Shown here: positions 15,953-26,771 of the stretch, one piece after another | Layout: the number at the start of each line of letters is the position of its first letter | Numbering within the stretch: position 1 is the stretch's first letter | NCBI GenBank assembly: GCA_944381615.1 | Contig: CALWLT010000037.1 | Location: 51,214-115,213 of the forward strand | DNA: 64,000 bases | Reading direction: 5' to 3' | From: an uncultured Lachnospiraceae bacterium | GTDB lineage: Bacteria; Bacillota; Clostridia; Lachnospirales; Lachnospiraceae | Translations under genes and position numbers: made by a program | Notes under the pieces: generated by a model | Database searches by the model: none | Seen by the model: the letters and a program-made list of their open reading frames with translations, nothing else | Told to the model about the DNA's origin: nothing

Positions 15953-17307
15953 CAGGCCCCAAAACGGATATCCGCGTACCAGTATCCGAACCGGCTGTCC
16001 CCCGGCGGCTGCCGCTTGGAGAGGACAAAATCCGGGAACCCGAACATGGCGGCCATATATTTTTCGTTGCTCTGATAATGGCCGGGAACGCCCAGCAGAT
16101 AGCGCCCGCTCCGTCCGGGCTGATTCAGGCGCGCCAGGATCAGATAGCGGTAGTGGTAATATCCGTGCAGCAGAAAGCTGTTGCTCCCGTATCCCCAGTT
16201 TTCCCGCGGCAGAAGGCCGATGTCCTGCGGCTTGATCGCCAGAATCTCGCACCCGTCCGCATAGTCGAAGGCAAGGATCTTGGGAAACCGGCTTCGCAGG
16301 CTGTCCCAGAGCTCCCGCTCTCCGGCCGGATCCTCCGTCTCCCGAAACGGGACCGGGATCTCCGGCAGCGGCAGCGTCTCCCGGCTTCGCAGCTCTTCCC
16401 TGAGACGGGATCCGCCGGACGGCGGCTTCGGATCCCGCCCGCGGGAAGCTTCTTCCCGCCCGTCGGGCGCTTCCTCTCCCTGCGCTGCCTTTCCGGTTCC
16501 TTCCGCGGCCGCTTCGTACTTTCGGATATGTAAAATTCCCAGCCGATCCAGCTCCTCGCGCTCGAGCTCCCTCTCGATTTCCCGGGAGATCGGAAGCGCT
16601 TCCTGCTGCGAACCGGCTTCTTCTTCCTCCGTTTCCTGCTGCGGGCCGCTTTCTGTTTCCTCCTCTTCCTGCGCCTCCCGCTGCGAACCGGCTTCCGCTT
16701 TCTCCTCTTCCGCCTCTTCCCGCCGCGAACCGGCTTCCTCTTCTTTCTCTTCCTGCGTCTCCTGCTGCAAACCGGTTTCCCCTTCCTGCCGCGAACTGCT
16801 TTCCGCTTCTTCAGCTTCCCGCTGCAAACCAGCTTCCGCTTCCTCTTCTTCCGCCGCTTCCCGCTGCGGTCCGGCCTGACTCTCCCGCCTGGCCTGCGCC
16901 GCCCGCACCTCTTTTGCCGTTACCTTCTCCAGATCGACCTCCGCCGCATGGGCAACCGCGTCCTCCCAGATCGTCGTGTACGCCCGCCAGGCGCTCTCCG
17001 TATCATGCACGCTGAGGCCGCAGCATTCTTCCAGCGTCCGGCCGCTTCCTTCGATATTCCGGGCGTTTACGACCGCGCGGAATTCTCCCGCGCCATTTCT
17101 CGCAAACAGCGTGCCGATGCGGATCTCCTCCTGCCCGGCCAGAAGATACACGCCGATCGGGTTTCCTCCGATAAAAATCTTCCGCACGCTGACCGTGATC
17201 CGGCACTGCCCGGCCCGCGTCTCCAGCTTGGCAAAGCCGATGTTTTTCCCTCTGATTCCGCCTTCGTACGCGTAAATATATGAGATTAGCCTCTGGTAAT
17301 TCGCCAT
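15952..17307 (-). CDS. Uncharacterised Lachnospiraceae-type protein with Glu-rich repeat linker (DUF6128-like C-terminus)
   Basis: The 451-residue protein has three parts. Residues 1-110 form a compact N-terminal domain (YAYEGGIRGKNIGFAKLE, GGNPIGVYLLAG). Residues about 135-240 are a very acidic linker of imperfect repeats such as EEAGSRREEAEEEKAEAGSQ. Residues about 340-451 form a conserved C-terminal domain (FDYADGCEILAIKPQDIGLL, YHYRYLILAR, LGVPGHYQSNEKYMAAMFGF). The C-terminus matches what I recall as DUF6128, found in Lachnospiraceae; no function is known to me. There is no signal peptide or membrane span, so it is probably cytosolic. Confidence 0.6.
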   Translation of the reverse strand: MANYQRLISYIYAYEGGIRGKNIGFAKLETRAGQCRITVSVRKIFIGGNPIGVYLLAGQEEIRIGTLFARNGAGEFRAVVNARNIEGSGRTLEECCGLSVHDTESAWRAYTTIWEDAVAHAAEVDLEKVTAKEVRAAQARRESQAGPQREAAEEEEAEAGLQREAEEAESSSRQEGETGLQQETQEEKEEEAGSRREEAEEEKAEAGSQREAQEEEETESGPQQETEEEEAGSQQEALPISREIERELEREELDRLGILHIRKYEAAAEGTGKAAQGEEAPDGREEASRGRDPKPPSGGSRLREELRSRETLPLPEIPVPFRETEDPAGERELWDSLRSRFPKILAFDYADGCEILAIKPQDIGLLPRENWGYGSNSFLLHGYYHYRYLILARLNQPGRSGRYLLGVPGHYQSNEKYMAAMFGFPDFVLSKRQPPGDSRFGYWYADIRFGA

Positions 17308-17443
17308 GCTCTCACTCCTTCTCTTTCTATTCTATGCCATCGAAGGAAAGAGCTATGACTGAATCTTTTCAGAAAAATGAACTGCCTGTCAGAAATGAAT
17401 CAGAATGTTGCCTTAAAAGAACGGCTCCGGCAGAGCCCGCTCT

Positions 17444-18109
17444 CTAACAGATCTTGTTTCCGTTTGCACTCAGCTTAAACGTCATATCCAGCACGGACGC
17501 GGCGCGGCGGCACATCAGCATTCTCTGTAAAAATATCTCGAAATAATCCATCATGGAACAGATGCCCTCGTCCAGCTCCAGCTCCAGCTTGATGATCTTC
17601 TTCTCCTTCTGGATATTCAGCGACGCGCTGATTACCGCGTAATTGACGCGATCATGCTTGTCAAACGAAGCCGGATTCATATTCCGGACCCGGTTCCGGC
17701 GCACGTCCGTCTTGTCCGCCAGGATCAGCGCCGCAGACACCGGATCGACCGCCCCGCCGGTGTGCTCGTCGTGCATCCCGATCGCGTTCATGATCAGGGC
17801 TACGTCCTCAAAATCCATCCCCATCTCCGTCAGGATGCGGCTGGCCAGAAGCGCGCCCGAATGCGCGTGATCATTGCGGTTGACGCAATTTCCGATGTCG
17901 TGCATATACCCGGCAATCTGCGCCAGTTCTACGGTATGGCTGTCATATCCGAGCCGCTCCAGGATCCGCCCCGCCGTCGCAGCCACCTTGGCCGTGTGAA
18001 TCGCCGAATGATCCGTGTAGCCCAGCACACCCAGCGTCGCATTTCCCCGCTCCAGGTACGCGTTGACTTCCCTTGATTTCCGGATTTCCTTATACGTTAC
18101 CTTTGCCAA
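17444..18109 (-). CDS. HD-domain phosphohydrolase
   Basis: The 221-residue protein carries an HD metal-dependent hydrolase signature: HTAKVAATAGRIL, AGYMHDIGN with the HD doublet near residue 70, NDHAHSG, and the later D in LILADKTDV. Relatives hydrolyse nucleotides, cyclic dinucleotides or phosphomonoesters; the substrate cannot be assigned. The C-terminal 50 residues (KKIIKLELELDEG...) form a small extra domain. It is monocistronic and lies upstream of the tRNA pair. Confidence 0.75.
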   Translation of the reverse strand: MAKVTYKEIRKSREVNAYLERGNATLGVLGYTDHSAIHTAKVAATAGRILERLGYDSHTVELAQIAGYMHDIGNCVNRNDHAHSGALLASRILTEMGMDFEDVALIMNAIGMHDEHTGGAVDPVSAALILADKTDVRRNRVRNMNPASFDKHDRVNYAVISASLNIQKEKKIIKLELELDEGICSMMDYFEIFLQRMLMCRRAASVLDMTFKLSANGNKIC

Positions 18110-18268
18110 ATATTCTCCCTCCTTTCCGTTTCCCTATCATATCAAATCCCCGCCTCCGGAAAATGTACGCGGGGAAAATTTTGCGTAAAATCGGCGTAAA
18201 ATACCGGGCTTTTTTCGCGGCCGGCCCGTCTGCGGGCCCCGTTTTGCAAACAACCGCCGCCGCGGCGC

Positions 18269-18320
18269 AAAAAAAGCCGCTGAAAAAACAGAAATCTCTC
18301 TGCTTTTCCAGCGGCTTTCG
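18269..18320 (-). terminator. Terminator of the tRNA-Tyr/tRNA-Leu unit
   Basis: On the minus strand an AAAGCCGCTG / CAGCGGCTTT stem encloses a smaller nested hairpin and is followed by a T-rich tract. It directly follows tRNA-Leu. Confidence 0.8.
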
Positions 18321-18324
18321 TTCC

Positions 18325-18410
18325 TGCCGGCGACCGGGATCGAACCGGTACGAAGTTTAACCCTCGCAGGATTTTAAGTCCTGTGCGTCTGCCAATTCCG
18401 CCACGCCGGC
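18325..18410 (-). tRNA. tRNA-Leu (anticodon UAA)
   Basis: An 86-nt class II tRNA. The 7-bp acceptor GCCGGCG pairs with CGCCGGC, the T arm reads GGTTCGATCC, and a long variable arm is present. The anticodon loop CTTAAAA is closed by CAGGA/TCCTG and gives UAA (decodes UUA). The 3' CCA is not encoded. Confidence 0.95.
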
Positions 18411-18443
18411 GTCATGATAACCGGAAAACCGGCCTCATGCGAG

Positions 18444-18525
18444 TGGATGGAGGTGGATTCGAACCACCGAAGCGTGTCGCAACAGATTTACAGTCTGCCC
18501 CCTTTGGCCACTCGGGAATCCATCC
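18444..18525 (-). tRNA. tRNA-Tyr (anticodon GUA)
   Basis: An 82-nt class II tRNA. The acceptor GGATGGA pairs with TCCATCC, the T arm has GGTTCGAATCC, and the anticodon loop CTGTAAA is closed by CAGA/TCTG (GUA). It is first in a two-tRNA unit with tRNA-Leu, 33 bp upstream of it. CCA is not encoded. Confidence 0.95.
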
Positions 18526-18548
18526 GGATGTCGCTCTGACAGTTAAAA

Positions 18549-18577
18549 ATCATAGCACAGGAACGCAAAAAAAGCAA
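18549..18577 (-). promoter_or_regulatory. tRNA unit promoter
   Basis: Minus-strand TTGCTT, 17-bp spacer, TATGAT, ending 23 bp upstream of tRNA-Tyr. Confidence 0.7.
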
Positions 18578-18597
18578 GCACTTTTTCCGCTTCCGCC

Positions 18598-20664
18598 CTA
18601 CAGGCCCAGCACAACCGATCCCACCGGCGGGACCTCCACTTCCAGCATTCCGTCCTTTACCTCGTAGTCCACGCGGCCCGCGTTATAGCCTTCTTCATAG
18701 GTCATCATCTGCCGGCTCATCTGATCCCCGTCCTCCGCGCCAATCTGCCAGACCGGAATCCGCAGCGTCCGCGGCTGCGCGCCGGTATTGACCGCCACGA
18801 CTCCGCAGCTTCGCGCCTGCTTATCCCGCTCCCGCAGGAAGCGCCCATAGGCAATGAATCCGTCCCCGGCCAGCAGTTCCCTGAGAGAGCCGTTCCGAAA
18901 CGCCGGGCAGCGCAGCCGGATCCCCGTCATGTAGCGGTGGAATTCGATCAGTTCCTGATCCTCGTGGCCCCAGGGATACGTCCGCCGGTTGTCCGGATCC
19001 GTCCAGCCGCAGACGCCCGTCTCGTCGCCGTAATAGATCGTCGGCGCGCCCGGCCACGTCATCTGCATCACGACGCCCTGGCGGAAAATGCCGGGATGAA
19101 TCCCCTCGGAGGCGGCCGCCGCACCCGCCGTCGCCAGCCGTCCCACCCGCCGGTTGGTTCTCGTCATAAAACGGGAATGATCGTGGTTGGACAGCTCATT
19201 CATCGCGCAATAGAGCGAGGAAGACGGAAGGCGGCTCATATGGTAGCGCATGGCGTCGAAAAACGCCCGCCCGTTCCCGAACAGGCCCTCGTTGGCCTCG
19301 TCGCTGTGCTTTTCCATCCCCGTCAGGAACCAGGAGACCGGTTCCATAAACGCGTCGTAATTCATGACGCTGTCCCACTGATCGCCCCGCAGCCACTCGG
19401 CCGGATCTCCGTAATGCTCCGCGATCAGCACCGCCTCCGGGTTCGCCTCCTTGACCGCCCGCCGGAAATCACGCCAGAACCGGTGGTTGAATTCGGCGCT
19501 GCGGCCCAGATCGGCCGCCACATCCAGCCGCCAGCCGTCCGCATTAAAGGGCGGCGAAACCCATTTTTTTGCTATCCTCATGATATATTCATAGAGCTCC
19601 GGGGACTCCTCGTAATTCAGCTTGGGAAGCGTCTTATGTCCCCACCAGCCATCGTAGCTGTCATTAAACGGCCAGGCCTTTTCGTTATAAAATTTAAAAA
19701 ATCCGCGGTAACGGCTCTCACCGGACACGTACGCGCCGCCGGGATACCCGCCGGCGTGCTGGTATAAAAGCTCCGCGTCCATCCATTTATTAAAGGAACC
19801 GCAGTGATTGAACACGCCGTCCACCAGGACGCGGATCCCCAGCGCGTGCGCCGCCTGAACAAAGCGGCAGAAAAACGCGTCGCTGGCCCGCAGATTTTCC
19901 CGGTCCGTCGTGCGTGCAATATATTTTTCCGCGTTGTCGTTATCGAGCGCATCCGGCGCTACCAGCCCGTCCGCATCGTCGACGATGACCCCGAAATGCG
20001 GATCGACGTGATCGTAATCCTGGCAGTCGTATTTGTGATTGGATGGAGAGACAAAAATCGGGTTCAGATAAATCGCCTCTACCTTGAGTCCCTTCAGATA
20101 TTCCAGCTTTTCCCAGACGCCCTTCAGATCGCCGCCGTAAAAGCGCCGCACATCCATCTCCTGCGGCAGTTCGTCCCAGGACGCGGCCTTCTGCACCGGT
20201 TTTTTGAGATAAATATACTCGTTCGTCTCCACGTCGTTGGACGGATCGCCGTTGCAGAACCGATCGACATAGATCTGATACATGACCGCGCCCCGGCTCC
20301 AGGCCGGCACGTGAAAGCCCGGCGTCAGGCGAAACGGCGCTTCGCCCGGCCGCTCCGTCTCTCCGACGCGGCTGTAATAACAGACGTCCTCCCCGCGCCG
20401 GATGCAGAACGCATAAAACAGCGGTTCCTGCCCCGCCGTCATCCGGCACGCAAAATAATCGAAACGCCCTTCGCTGTGCTCTCTCTCAAGAGGCCGCCTG
20501 GCGCGCTCCGCCCCGTTTTCATATTCAATCAGCTCGACGCAGTCCGCACCGTCCTTTTCCGTCCGAAAATAAAATGTCACTTCCTCGCCCGCATCCGCCT
20601 CGCAGGGGCTGCGGTAGTCCTCTGTCTCGTCACAGAAGACGGCTTCCCGGTTAATCCGTTCCAT
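18598..20664 (-). CDS. GH13 glycoside hydrolase (neopullulanase/cyclomaltodextrinase-type alpha-amylase)
   Basis: The 688-residue enzyme has an N-terminal beta-sandwich (residues 1-115) and then the (beta/alpha)8 catalytic domain beginning AVMYQIYVDRFCNGD. The four GH13 regions are visible: LVDGVFNHCG; DGWRLDVAADLG with the Asp nucleophile; AVLIAEHYGD with the acid/base Glu; and ELSNHDHSR with the third carboxylate. A C-terminal beta domain follows. No signal peptide is present, so it acts inside the cell on imported maltodextrins or storage glucan, in keeping with glgC/glgD further right. The ATG at 20664 (MERINREA) has GAGG 8 bp upstream and is preferred over 20724. Confidence 0.9.
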   Translation of the reverse strand: MERINREAVFCDETEDYRSPCEADAGEEVTFYFRTEKDGADCVELIEYENGAERARRPLEREHSEGRFDYFACRMTAGQEPLFYAFCIRRGEDVCYYSRVGETERPGEAPFRLTPGFHVPAWSRGAVMYQIYVDRFCNGDPSNDVETNEYIYLKKPVQKAASWDELPQEMDVRRFYGGDLKGVWEKLEYLKGLKVEAIYLNPIFVSPSNHKYDCQDYDHVDPHFGVIVDDADGLVAPDALDNDNAEKYIARTTDRENLRASDAFFCRFVQAAHALGIRVLVDGVFNHCGSFNKWMDAELLYQHAGGYPGGAYVSGESRYRGFFKFYNEKAWPFNDSYDGWWGHKTLPKLNYEESPELYEYIMRIAKKWVSPPFNADGWRLDVAADLGRSAEFNHRFWRDFRRAVKEANPEAVLIAEHYGDPAEWLRGDQWDSVMNYDAFMEPVSWFLTGMEKHSDEANEGLFGNGRAFFDAMRYHMSRLPSSSLYCAMNELSNHDHSRFMTRTNRRVGRLATAGAAAASEGIHPGIFRQGVVMQMTWPGAPTIYYGDETGVCGWTDPDNRRTYPWGHEDQELIEFHRYMTGIRLRCPAFRNGSLRELLAGDGFIAYGRFLRERDKQARSCGVVAVNTGAQPRTLRIPVWQIGAEDGDQMSRQMMTYEEGYNAGRVDYEVKDGMLEVEVPPVGSVVLGL

Positions 20665-21017
20665 ACCCTGATCCTCTTTTCTGCTGCTCAGCTCTATTTT
20701 AAAGGATTTCCCTGAAATACACAACCTGAAAAGCGCCTTTTTCAGCAGGCGCAGGCTGTCCTTTCCGGCAAAGTAAAAAGGCCAGCTGGGGTGCTGGCCT
20801 TTTTAGGAGAAGGTATTTCGTTTTATGGGGTGTAGCAAAAACTATATAATGTATTGGGGGGGTTACGTCTATTATAATAGCACAGGGAATCAAATAAGTG
20901 TGCACAAACATCCCCTTTTTTCCATTCTTTTTTTGTGCAAAAAACAATCCGCCCTCTTTCCGGAAAAAATTCCCCCGCGGCATTTCGCACAAAAAAGGGA
21001 AGGGCCCCTCCGCCCGG
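20665..21017. other. Intergenic region between GH13 gene and ftsH
   Basis: No gene is visible. It contains the bidirectional hairpin at 20778-20808. An AT-rich stretch at 20840-20885 holds a leftward extended -10 (TGC-TATTAT with TATAAT just beside it) that probably starts the GH13 transcript. ftsH may end in a weak G+C hairpin followed by T6 at about 20995-21015. Confidence 0.5.
20778..20808. terminator. Bidirectional hairpin terminator upstream of the GH13 gene
   Basis: A perfect 12-bp stem (AAAAAGGCCAGC / GCTGGCCTTTTT) with a 6-nt loop. It lies in the leader of the GH13 gene on the minus strand, so it probably ends read-through from ftsH or attenuates the amylase gene. Confidence 0.75.
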
Positions 21018-22856
<1,839 letters not shown>

Positions 22857-22868
22857 CTGTCTTCCTCC

Positions 22869-23393
22869 TTAAAATTCGACGACTCCGATATAGGGCAGAT
22901 TCCGGTATTTCTGGTCATAATCCAGCCCGTAGCCGACCACAAATTCGTCCGGGATCGTAAAGCACGTATAGCGCACCTGCACATCCTGTACCACTCTGCG
23001 CTCCGGTTTGTCCAGAAGCGTGCACAGCTCGATGTTCGCCGGGTTCCGCCGGCGCAGGATCTCGATCAGGTAGGAAAGCGTCCGCCCGGAATCGATGATA
23101 TCCTCCACGATCAGCACATTCTTTCCCTCCAGCGGTTCGTCCAGATCCTTGACAATGCGCACGACGCCGCTGGACTGCGTGCCGGACCCGTAGCTGGACA
23201 CGGACATGAAATCCAGCGAAACCGGCCCCTCAAGCCGTTTGGCCAGCTCGCACATAAAAAAAACGCCGCCCTTTAACACACAGATCAGATGCAGGGGCTT
23301 CCCTGCCCAGTCGCGGTTAATCTGCGCCGCCACCTCGCCAATCCGCCGGTTTACTTCCTCTTCCGTCAACAGTACTCTGATTTTCTCCGCCAC
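22869..23393 (-). CDS. hpt: Hypoxanthine phosphoribosyltransferase
   Basis: The 174-residue purine salvage enzyme joins hypoxanthine or guanine to PRPP. It has LICVLKGGVFFMCELAKRL, the flexible-loop region SVSSYGSGTQSSG, and the PRPP-binding VLIVEDIIDSGRTLSYL. The start is taken as GTG at 23393, preceded by AAAGGAG at 6 bp, which gives the family length; the longer upstream frame overlaps tilS with no family similarity. The tilS-hpt-ftsH order is conserved across Firmicutes. Confidence 0.95.
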   Translation of the reverse strand: MAEKIRVLLTEEEVNRRIGEVAAQINRDWAGKPLHLICVLKGGVFFMCELAKRLEGPVSLDFMSVSSYGSGTQSSGVVRIVKDLDEPLEGKNVLIVEDIIDSGRTLSYLIEILRRRNPANIELCTLLDKPERRVVQDVQVRYTCFTIPDEFVVGYGLDYDQKYRNLPYIGVVEF

Positions 23394-23407
23394 GATCTTC
23401 TCCTTTG

Positions 23408-24799
23408 TCAAACCGCTCCCTCCGGCGGCTCTGCTCCCTTCAGATACTCCGCCTGCAGGATTGTCTTCGTCTCCTCCGTAACCCGGTAAGCCGCGCTGAT
23501 CCGCCGCCCCACGATCCACAGAACGTGGGACCCGTCCGCCAGAAGAAGCAGTTTCTCCCTCTCGCCGCGCGGGATCTTTTCGTCGATCAAATAAGATTTC
23601 AGCGTCTTGCGGCCCCCGTCCGGCAGGACAAAATAGTCGCCCGGCCGGCGGTTTCTCACGCAAAGCGCCTGTTTTATTTTATCATAATCAAACCATTTCG
23701 TATACTGCTTTTTCGGAAAATCTGCCGCGTTTTCACAGGGAAAAACCCGAAAACGAAAGTCCTTTTTTTCCGGCGGATCTTCCCCGGCCCGCCCGGAATC
23801 CGGGCCGGACTTACCCGCTTCACTCTGCCGCCGGATGCAGATGATCCCGTACTCATTTTCCGCCAGAAAGCCGTACGGCAGGCAGATCTGTTTCCCGGTC
23901 CCGGCCTTTGCCAGATCCAGAAACGCTTTTACATGGCGGGCCGTGACGTCCCGGAGCGGGCAGCCCGCGCGCCGCAGAAGCTCCCGCGCCAGATAACCCT
24001 TTAAAATCTCCGGCTCCGCGTCAAACAGTCTGCCGGAAACCCGGCCGTCCGGCGCGTGCTCCTCTGCCCAGGAAACCGCCTGCTCCGTGAAATAATCGTC
24101 CGCCTCCCGGATCCAGGCGCCGGCCTGCAGGATATGCTCGCCGGCCCGCTCATTGACCGCCTCGCGGATCAGCGGCAGAATCTCGAGGCGCAGCCGGTTT
24201 CTGGCAAAAACGGGTTCCCGGTTGCTGGAATCCTCCACCCAGGAAAGCCCCTCCCGATTCAGATAGGCCGCGATCTGCTCCCGCTTTGCCCACAGAAGCG
24301 GCCGGATCACGCGCCCCCGGACCGGCGCAATTCCGCCAAGGCCCTTTAACCCGCTGCCGCGAAACAAATGAAACAGGATCGTCTCCACATTGTCGTCCGC
24401 GTGATGCGCCGTAGCGATATGGACCGGACGGCCCAGCTCCCGCTCCCAGGAAGCCGCCTCCCGCTCCAGAATCCGGTAACGGGCCAGCCGGCCGGCCTCC
24501 TCCACCGAACAGCCCCCGGCAGCCGCCTCCGCGGCCGCGTCAATCCGCTCTGCCTGAAACGGGATCTCCAGCGCTTCGCAGAAGCTGCGCGAAAAAGCCT
24601 CGTCCCGATCCGCCTCCGCTCCCCGCAGGCCGTGATTGACATGCACCGCCCGGAGCTCTGTGCCCAGCCCGCCGCTTAACCGCTTCAGCAGATACACGAG
24701 GCACACGGAATCCGCGCCGCCTGACAGTCCCGCCAGGATCCCGTCCCCGCAGGACGTCATCCGGTACCGCTCCATGTACGCTTTCGTCTCTTTTTCCAT
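23408..24799 (-). CDS. tilS: tRNA(Ile)-lysidine synthase
   Basis: The 463-residue ATP-pyrophosphatase modifies C34 of tRNA-Ile(CAU) to lysidine. The N-terminal PP-loop SGGADSVCLVYLL is at residues 25-37, followed by VNHGLRGAEADRDEAF and TAHHADDNVETILFHLFRGSGLKGLGG, all characteristic. The C-terminal part (residues about 380-460, RPGDYFVLPDGGRKTLKSYLI) is the tRNA-binding TilS C-domain. It is first in the tilS-hpt-ftsH operon. Confidence 0.95.
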   Translation of the reverse strand: MEKETKAYMERYRMTSCGDGILAGLSGGADSVCLVYLLKRLSGGLGTELRAVHVNHGLRGAEADRDEAFSRSFCEALEIPFQAERIDAAAEAAAGGCSVEEAGRLARYRILEREAASWERELGRPVHIATAHHADDNVETILFHLFRGSGLKGLGGIAPVRGRVIRPLLWAKREQIAAYLNREGLSWVEDSSNREPVFARNRLRLEILPLIREAVNERAGEHILQAGAWIREADDYFTEQAVSWAEEHAPDGRVSGRLFDAEPEILKGYLARELLRRAGCPLRDVTARHVKAFLDLAKAGTGKQICLPYGFLAENEYGIICIRRQSEAGKSGPDSGRAGEDPPEKKDFRFRVFPCENAADFPKKQYTKWFDYDKIKQALCVRNRRPGDYFVLPDGGRKTLKSYLIDEKIPRGEREKLLLLADGSHVLWIVGRRISAAYRVTEETKTILQAEYLKGAEPPEGAV

Positions 24800-24868
24800 C
24801 GCACATTTCCCCTTTTCCTTTTCCCCCAGAGGTTCTCCTCCTGTATCCTTCGGACGCCCGGCCGCATG

Positions 24869-26278
24869 TCACCGCTCAAAAATTCCGCCGACCAGCACGG
24901 TCATATCATCGGCAGCCGCCTCCATCGAGAGCGCAAATTCCAGGATCCGATCCGCCATCTCCTGCGGATGCTTCTCTCCCAGATTTTCCAGAAACGCCTT
25001 CATGGCCTCCTCCTTCTGTTCCCCGGGCATCGCCTCCAGCACGCCGTCGCTGACCATGACGATGCGCTCGTTGTCCCACAGCTTGCGCGTCAGAAGCGCC
25101 GGTTCGACGTTCTGCATGACGCCCATCGGGACCTCGCCCGCCTCCAGAAGCGAAATGCCGTCCCGTCCCAGGATAAAGGTCGGCACCGCCCCCAGCTTCA
25201 TCGCCTCCAGCACGCCCGTCCCTAGGTCGATGCAGCACAGATCCAGCGTGGCCGGCTTCTGTTCCGTCCCGGCCAGAAGCAGCACCGTGTTGACCAGCTT
25301 TAAGGCCGACCGGGCCGAAAATCCTGTCTCCAGAAGCTGCTCCGTCAGCTCGATGACCTTGCCGCTGTCCTCGCTGGCCCGCTGCCCGCTCCCCATCCCG
25401 TCGGAAAGGCTCATGATAATCTGGCGGGCCGCCCCCTCCCGGAACGTATAGCTGTCCCCCGATACGGCCTCGCCGGCCCGCGGGACGCCGGCCGCGCCGA
25501 ACAGCATCCTGTATTTTCCATCTTCCATAAAGCGGAAGGTCGCCGTATTGCGGGTAATGATGCTCTTGCTGTCATGCGCGGCGCTCCAGCGGCTGCCCGT
25601 CACGGCCTTTCCCAGAAGCGCCGCGGCGTCGCGCGCCGTCATGCAGCGGCCGTTGGTGCTGCGGGCGGTAAGAAACGCCTCCCGCTGCCCGCCCGCGTAT
25701 TCCAGAATCAGCATGTTTTCCACCCGCAGATGGTGGCGGCGAAACAGGAGGCGGATCGCATCCTCGTAGGCTGCCGTCACATCCGAGGCGCTCTCCATCT
25801 GCGCCGAAAACTCCTCCAGGATCGAAGCCAGTTCCCGGAACTGGACGATTACTGTGTCGCGGCTCTCCAGGAACCGGTTTTTCCAGGACAGATTCATGGT
25901 CGCCCGGCCCAGGCTGCCGTTCAGCTGCTGCATATATTCCTGTTTTTTCCGGCAGGCCTCGTGAAACAGGCGGGGCATGTCCTCCAGCCCGATTTCCCCC
26001 TTCTGCTCAAAGATGCGCAGCAGATAATACAGATAATAGCTGTCCTCCCGGCGGCTGCCATAGTAAAGGTTGCAGCGCGTGCATTCGCCGCAGACGGCGG
26101 ACGCGGCCGTCTGCAGGGCCGCCAGCCCGTCGTCCCGCGTCAGATGCCCGCCCCCGCCGATCTCGTCGGCAAAGGCCTGCGCCAGGCCGCCCAGCGACAG
26201 GGCCATGTCCTTTAACCGCCGTGCCGTGTACACATTGACATCCGCCATGTCTTTATGTAAACTTCGTTTTTTCAGCAC
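24869..26278 (-). CDS. spoIIE: SpoIIE-like PP2C phosphatase lacking the N-terminal membrane domain
   Basis: The 469-residue protein corresponds to the cytosolic part of SpoIIE, the phosphatase that activates sigma-F by dephosphorylating SpoIIAA. A Cys-containing regulatory segment (VCGECTRCN, about residue 63) and a long helical region precede the PP2C domain (residues about 260-469). Its metal motifs are SLSDGMGSGQRASEDSG, VSDGVLEA and DDMTVLVGG. B. subtilis SpoIIE is about 827 residues with ten N-terminal membrane spans; none is present here. The position between divIC and tilS matches the spoIIE locus in Bacillus. Start GTG at 26278, GGAGGG upstream. Confidence 0.82.
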   Translation of the reverse strand: MLKKRSLHKDMADVNVYTARRLKDMALSLGGLAQAFADEIGGGGHLTRDDGLAALQTAASAVCGECTRCNLYYGSRREDSYYLYYLLRIFEQKGEIGLEDMPRLFHEACRKKQEYMQQLNGSLGRATMNLSWKNRFLESRDTVIVQFRELASILEEFSAQMESASDVTAAYEDAIRLLFRRHHLRVENMLILEYAGGQREAFLTARSTNGRCMTARDAAALLGKAVTGSRWSAAHDSKSIITRNTATFRFMEDGKYRMLFGAAGVPRAGEAVSGDSYTFREGAARQIIMSLSDGMGSGQRASEDSGKVIELTEQLLETGFSARSALKLVNTVLLLAGTEQKPATLDLCCIDLGTGVLEAMKLGAVPTFILGRDGISLLEAGEVPMGVMQNVEPALLTRKLWDNERIVMVSDGVLEAMPGEQKEEAMKAFLENLGEKHPQEMADRILEFALSMEAAADDMTVLVGGIFER

Positions 26279-26444
26279 AAAAAATCCCTCCTGACCTGCA
26301 TATCATGACGGCGCGGCCGGAGGCGTCTTACAGCCTTCCGGCCCCGGCATCCTATCATTATATACAGGCGGAGGGAAAATATTTGTCAAATCAGAGAACC
26401 CGGCCCCGGAATCGTGCGACAAAATTCATCGTGCCCGGCCCGCT

Positions 26445-26771
26445 TCAGCCGGCCGGCTTTAACAGCACCTCGTCGCGGTTGACCAGCCCGAGCTTTTCCT
26501 TGGCCACCTTCTCCACATACTGCTTTGTCTGGACATACACGCGGTACTCCTCCAGCTCCCCGGCCCGCGCCTTCTCATCCTCGACCTGCTTCATGAGGCT
26601 TTCTTCCCTGAGGCGGTAATTCAGATCCTTCTGCTCCAGATCCAGCCCCTTTAAATGCACGGCGATCGCCAGGCTGAAGACGACCAGCGTGACGCCGATC
26701 AGCGCCATGCGGTTATTCAGGTTTTCCCGCTTTTTTCTCCGTACGCGTCCGTTCTCCCGTCCTGCCGCCAT
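26445..26771 (-). CDS. divIC: Septum formation initiator, DivIC/FtsB family
   Basis: The 108-residue bitopic division protein has a basic N-terminus, one membrane helix (MALIGVTLVVFSLAIAV, residues 23-39), a coiled coil rich in Lys/Glu, and the conserved end YVEKVAKEKLGLVNRDEVLLK. It forms the FtsL-DivIB-DivIC complex that activates septal wall synthesis. It overlaps yabQ by 59 bp and is in the sporulation block between yabQ and spoIIE, as in Bacillus. Confidence 0.9.
   Translation of the reverse strand: MAAGRENGRVRRKKRENLNNRMALIGVTLVVFSLAIAVHLKGLDLEQKDLNYRLREESLMKQVEDEKARAGELEEYRVYVQTKQYVEKVAKEKLGLVNRDEVLLKPAG

Noticed and set aside
18325..18525. Integration site of a mobile element at the tRNA genes
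   Set aside because: No integrase, no direct repeat of a tRNA 3' end, and flanking genes look native.
23394..23663. Extended N-terminus of Hpt
   Set aside because: It overlaps tilS out of frame, lacks family similarity, and a GTG with AAAGGAG gives the normal length.
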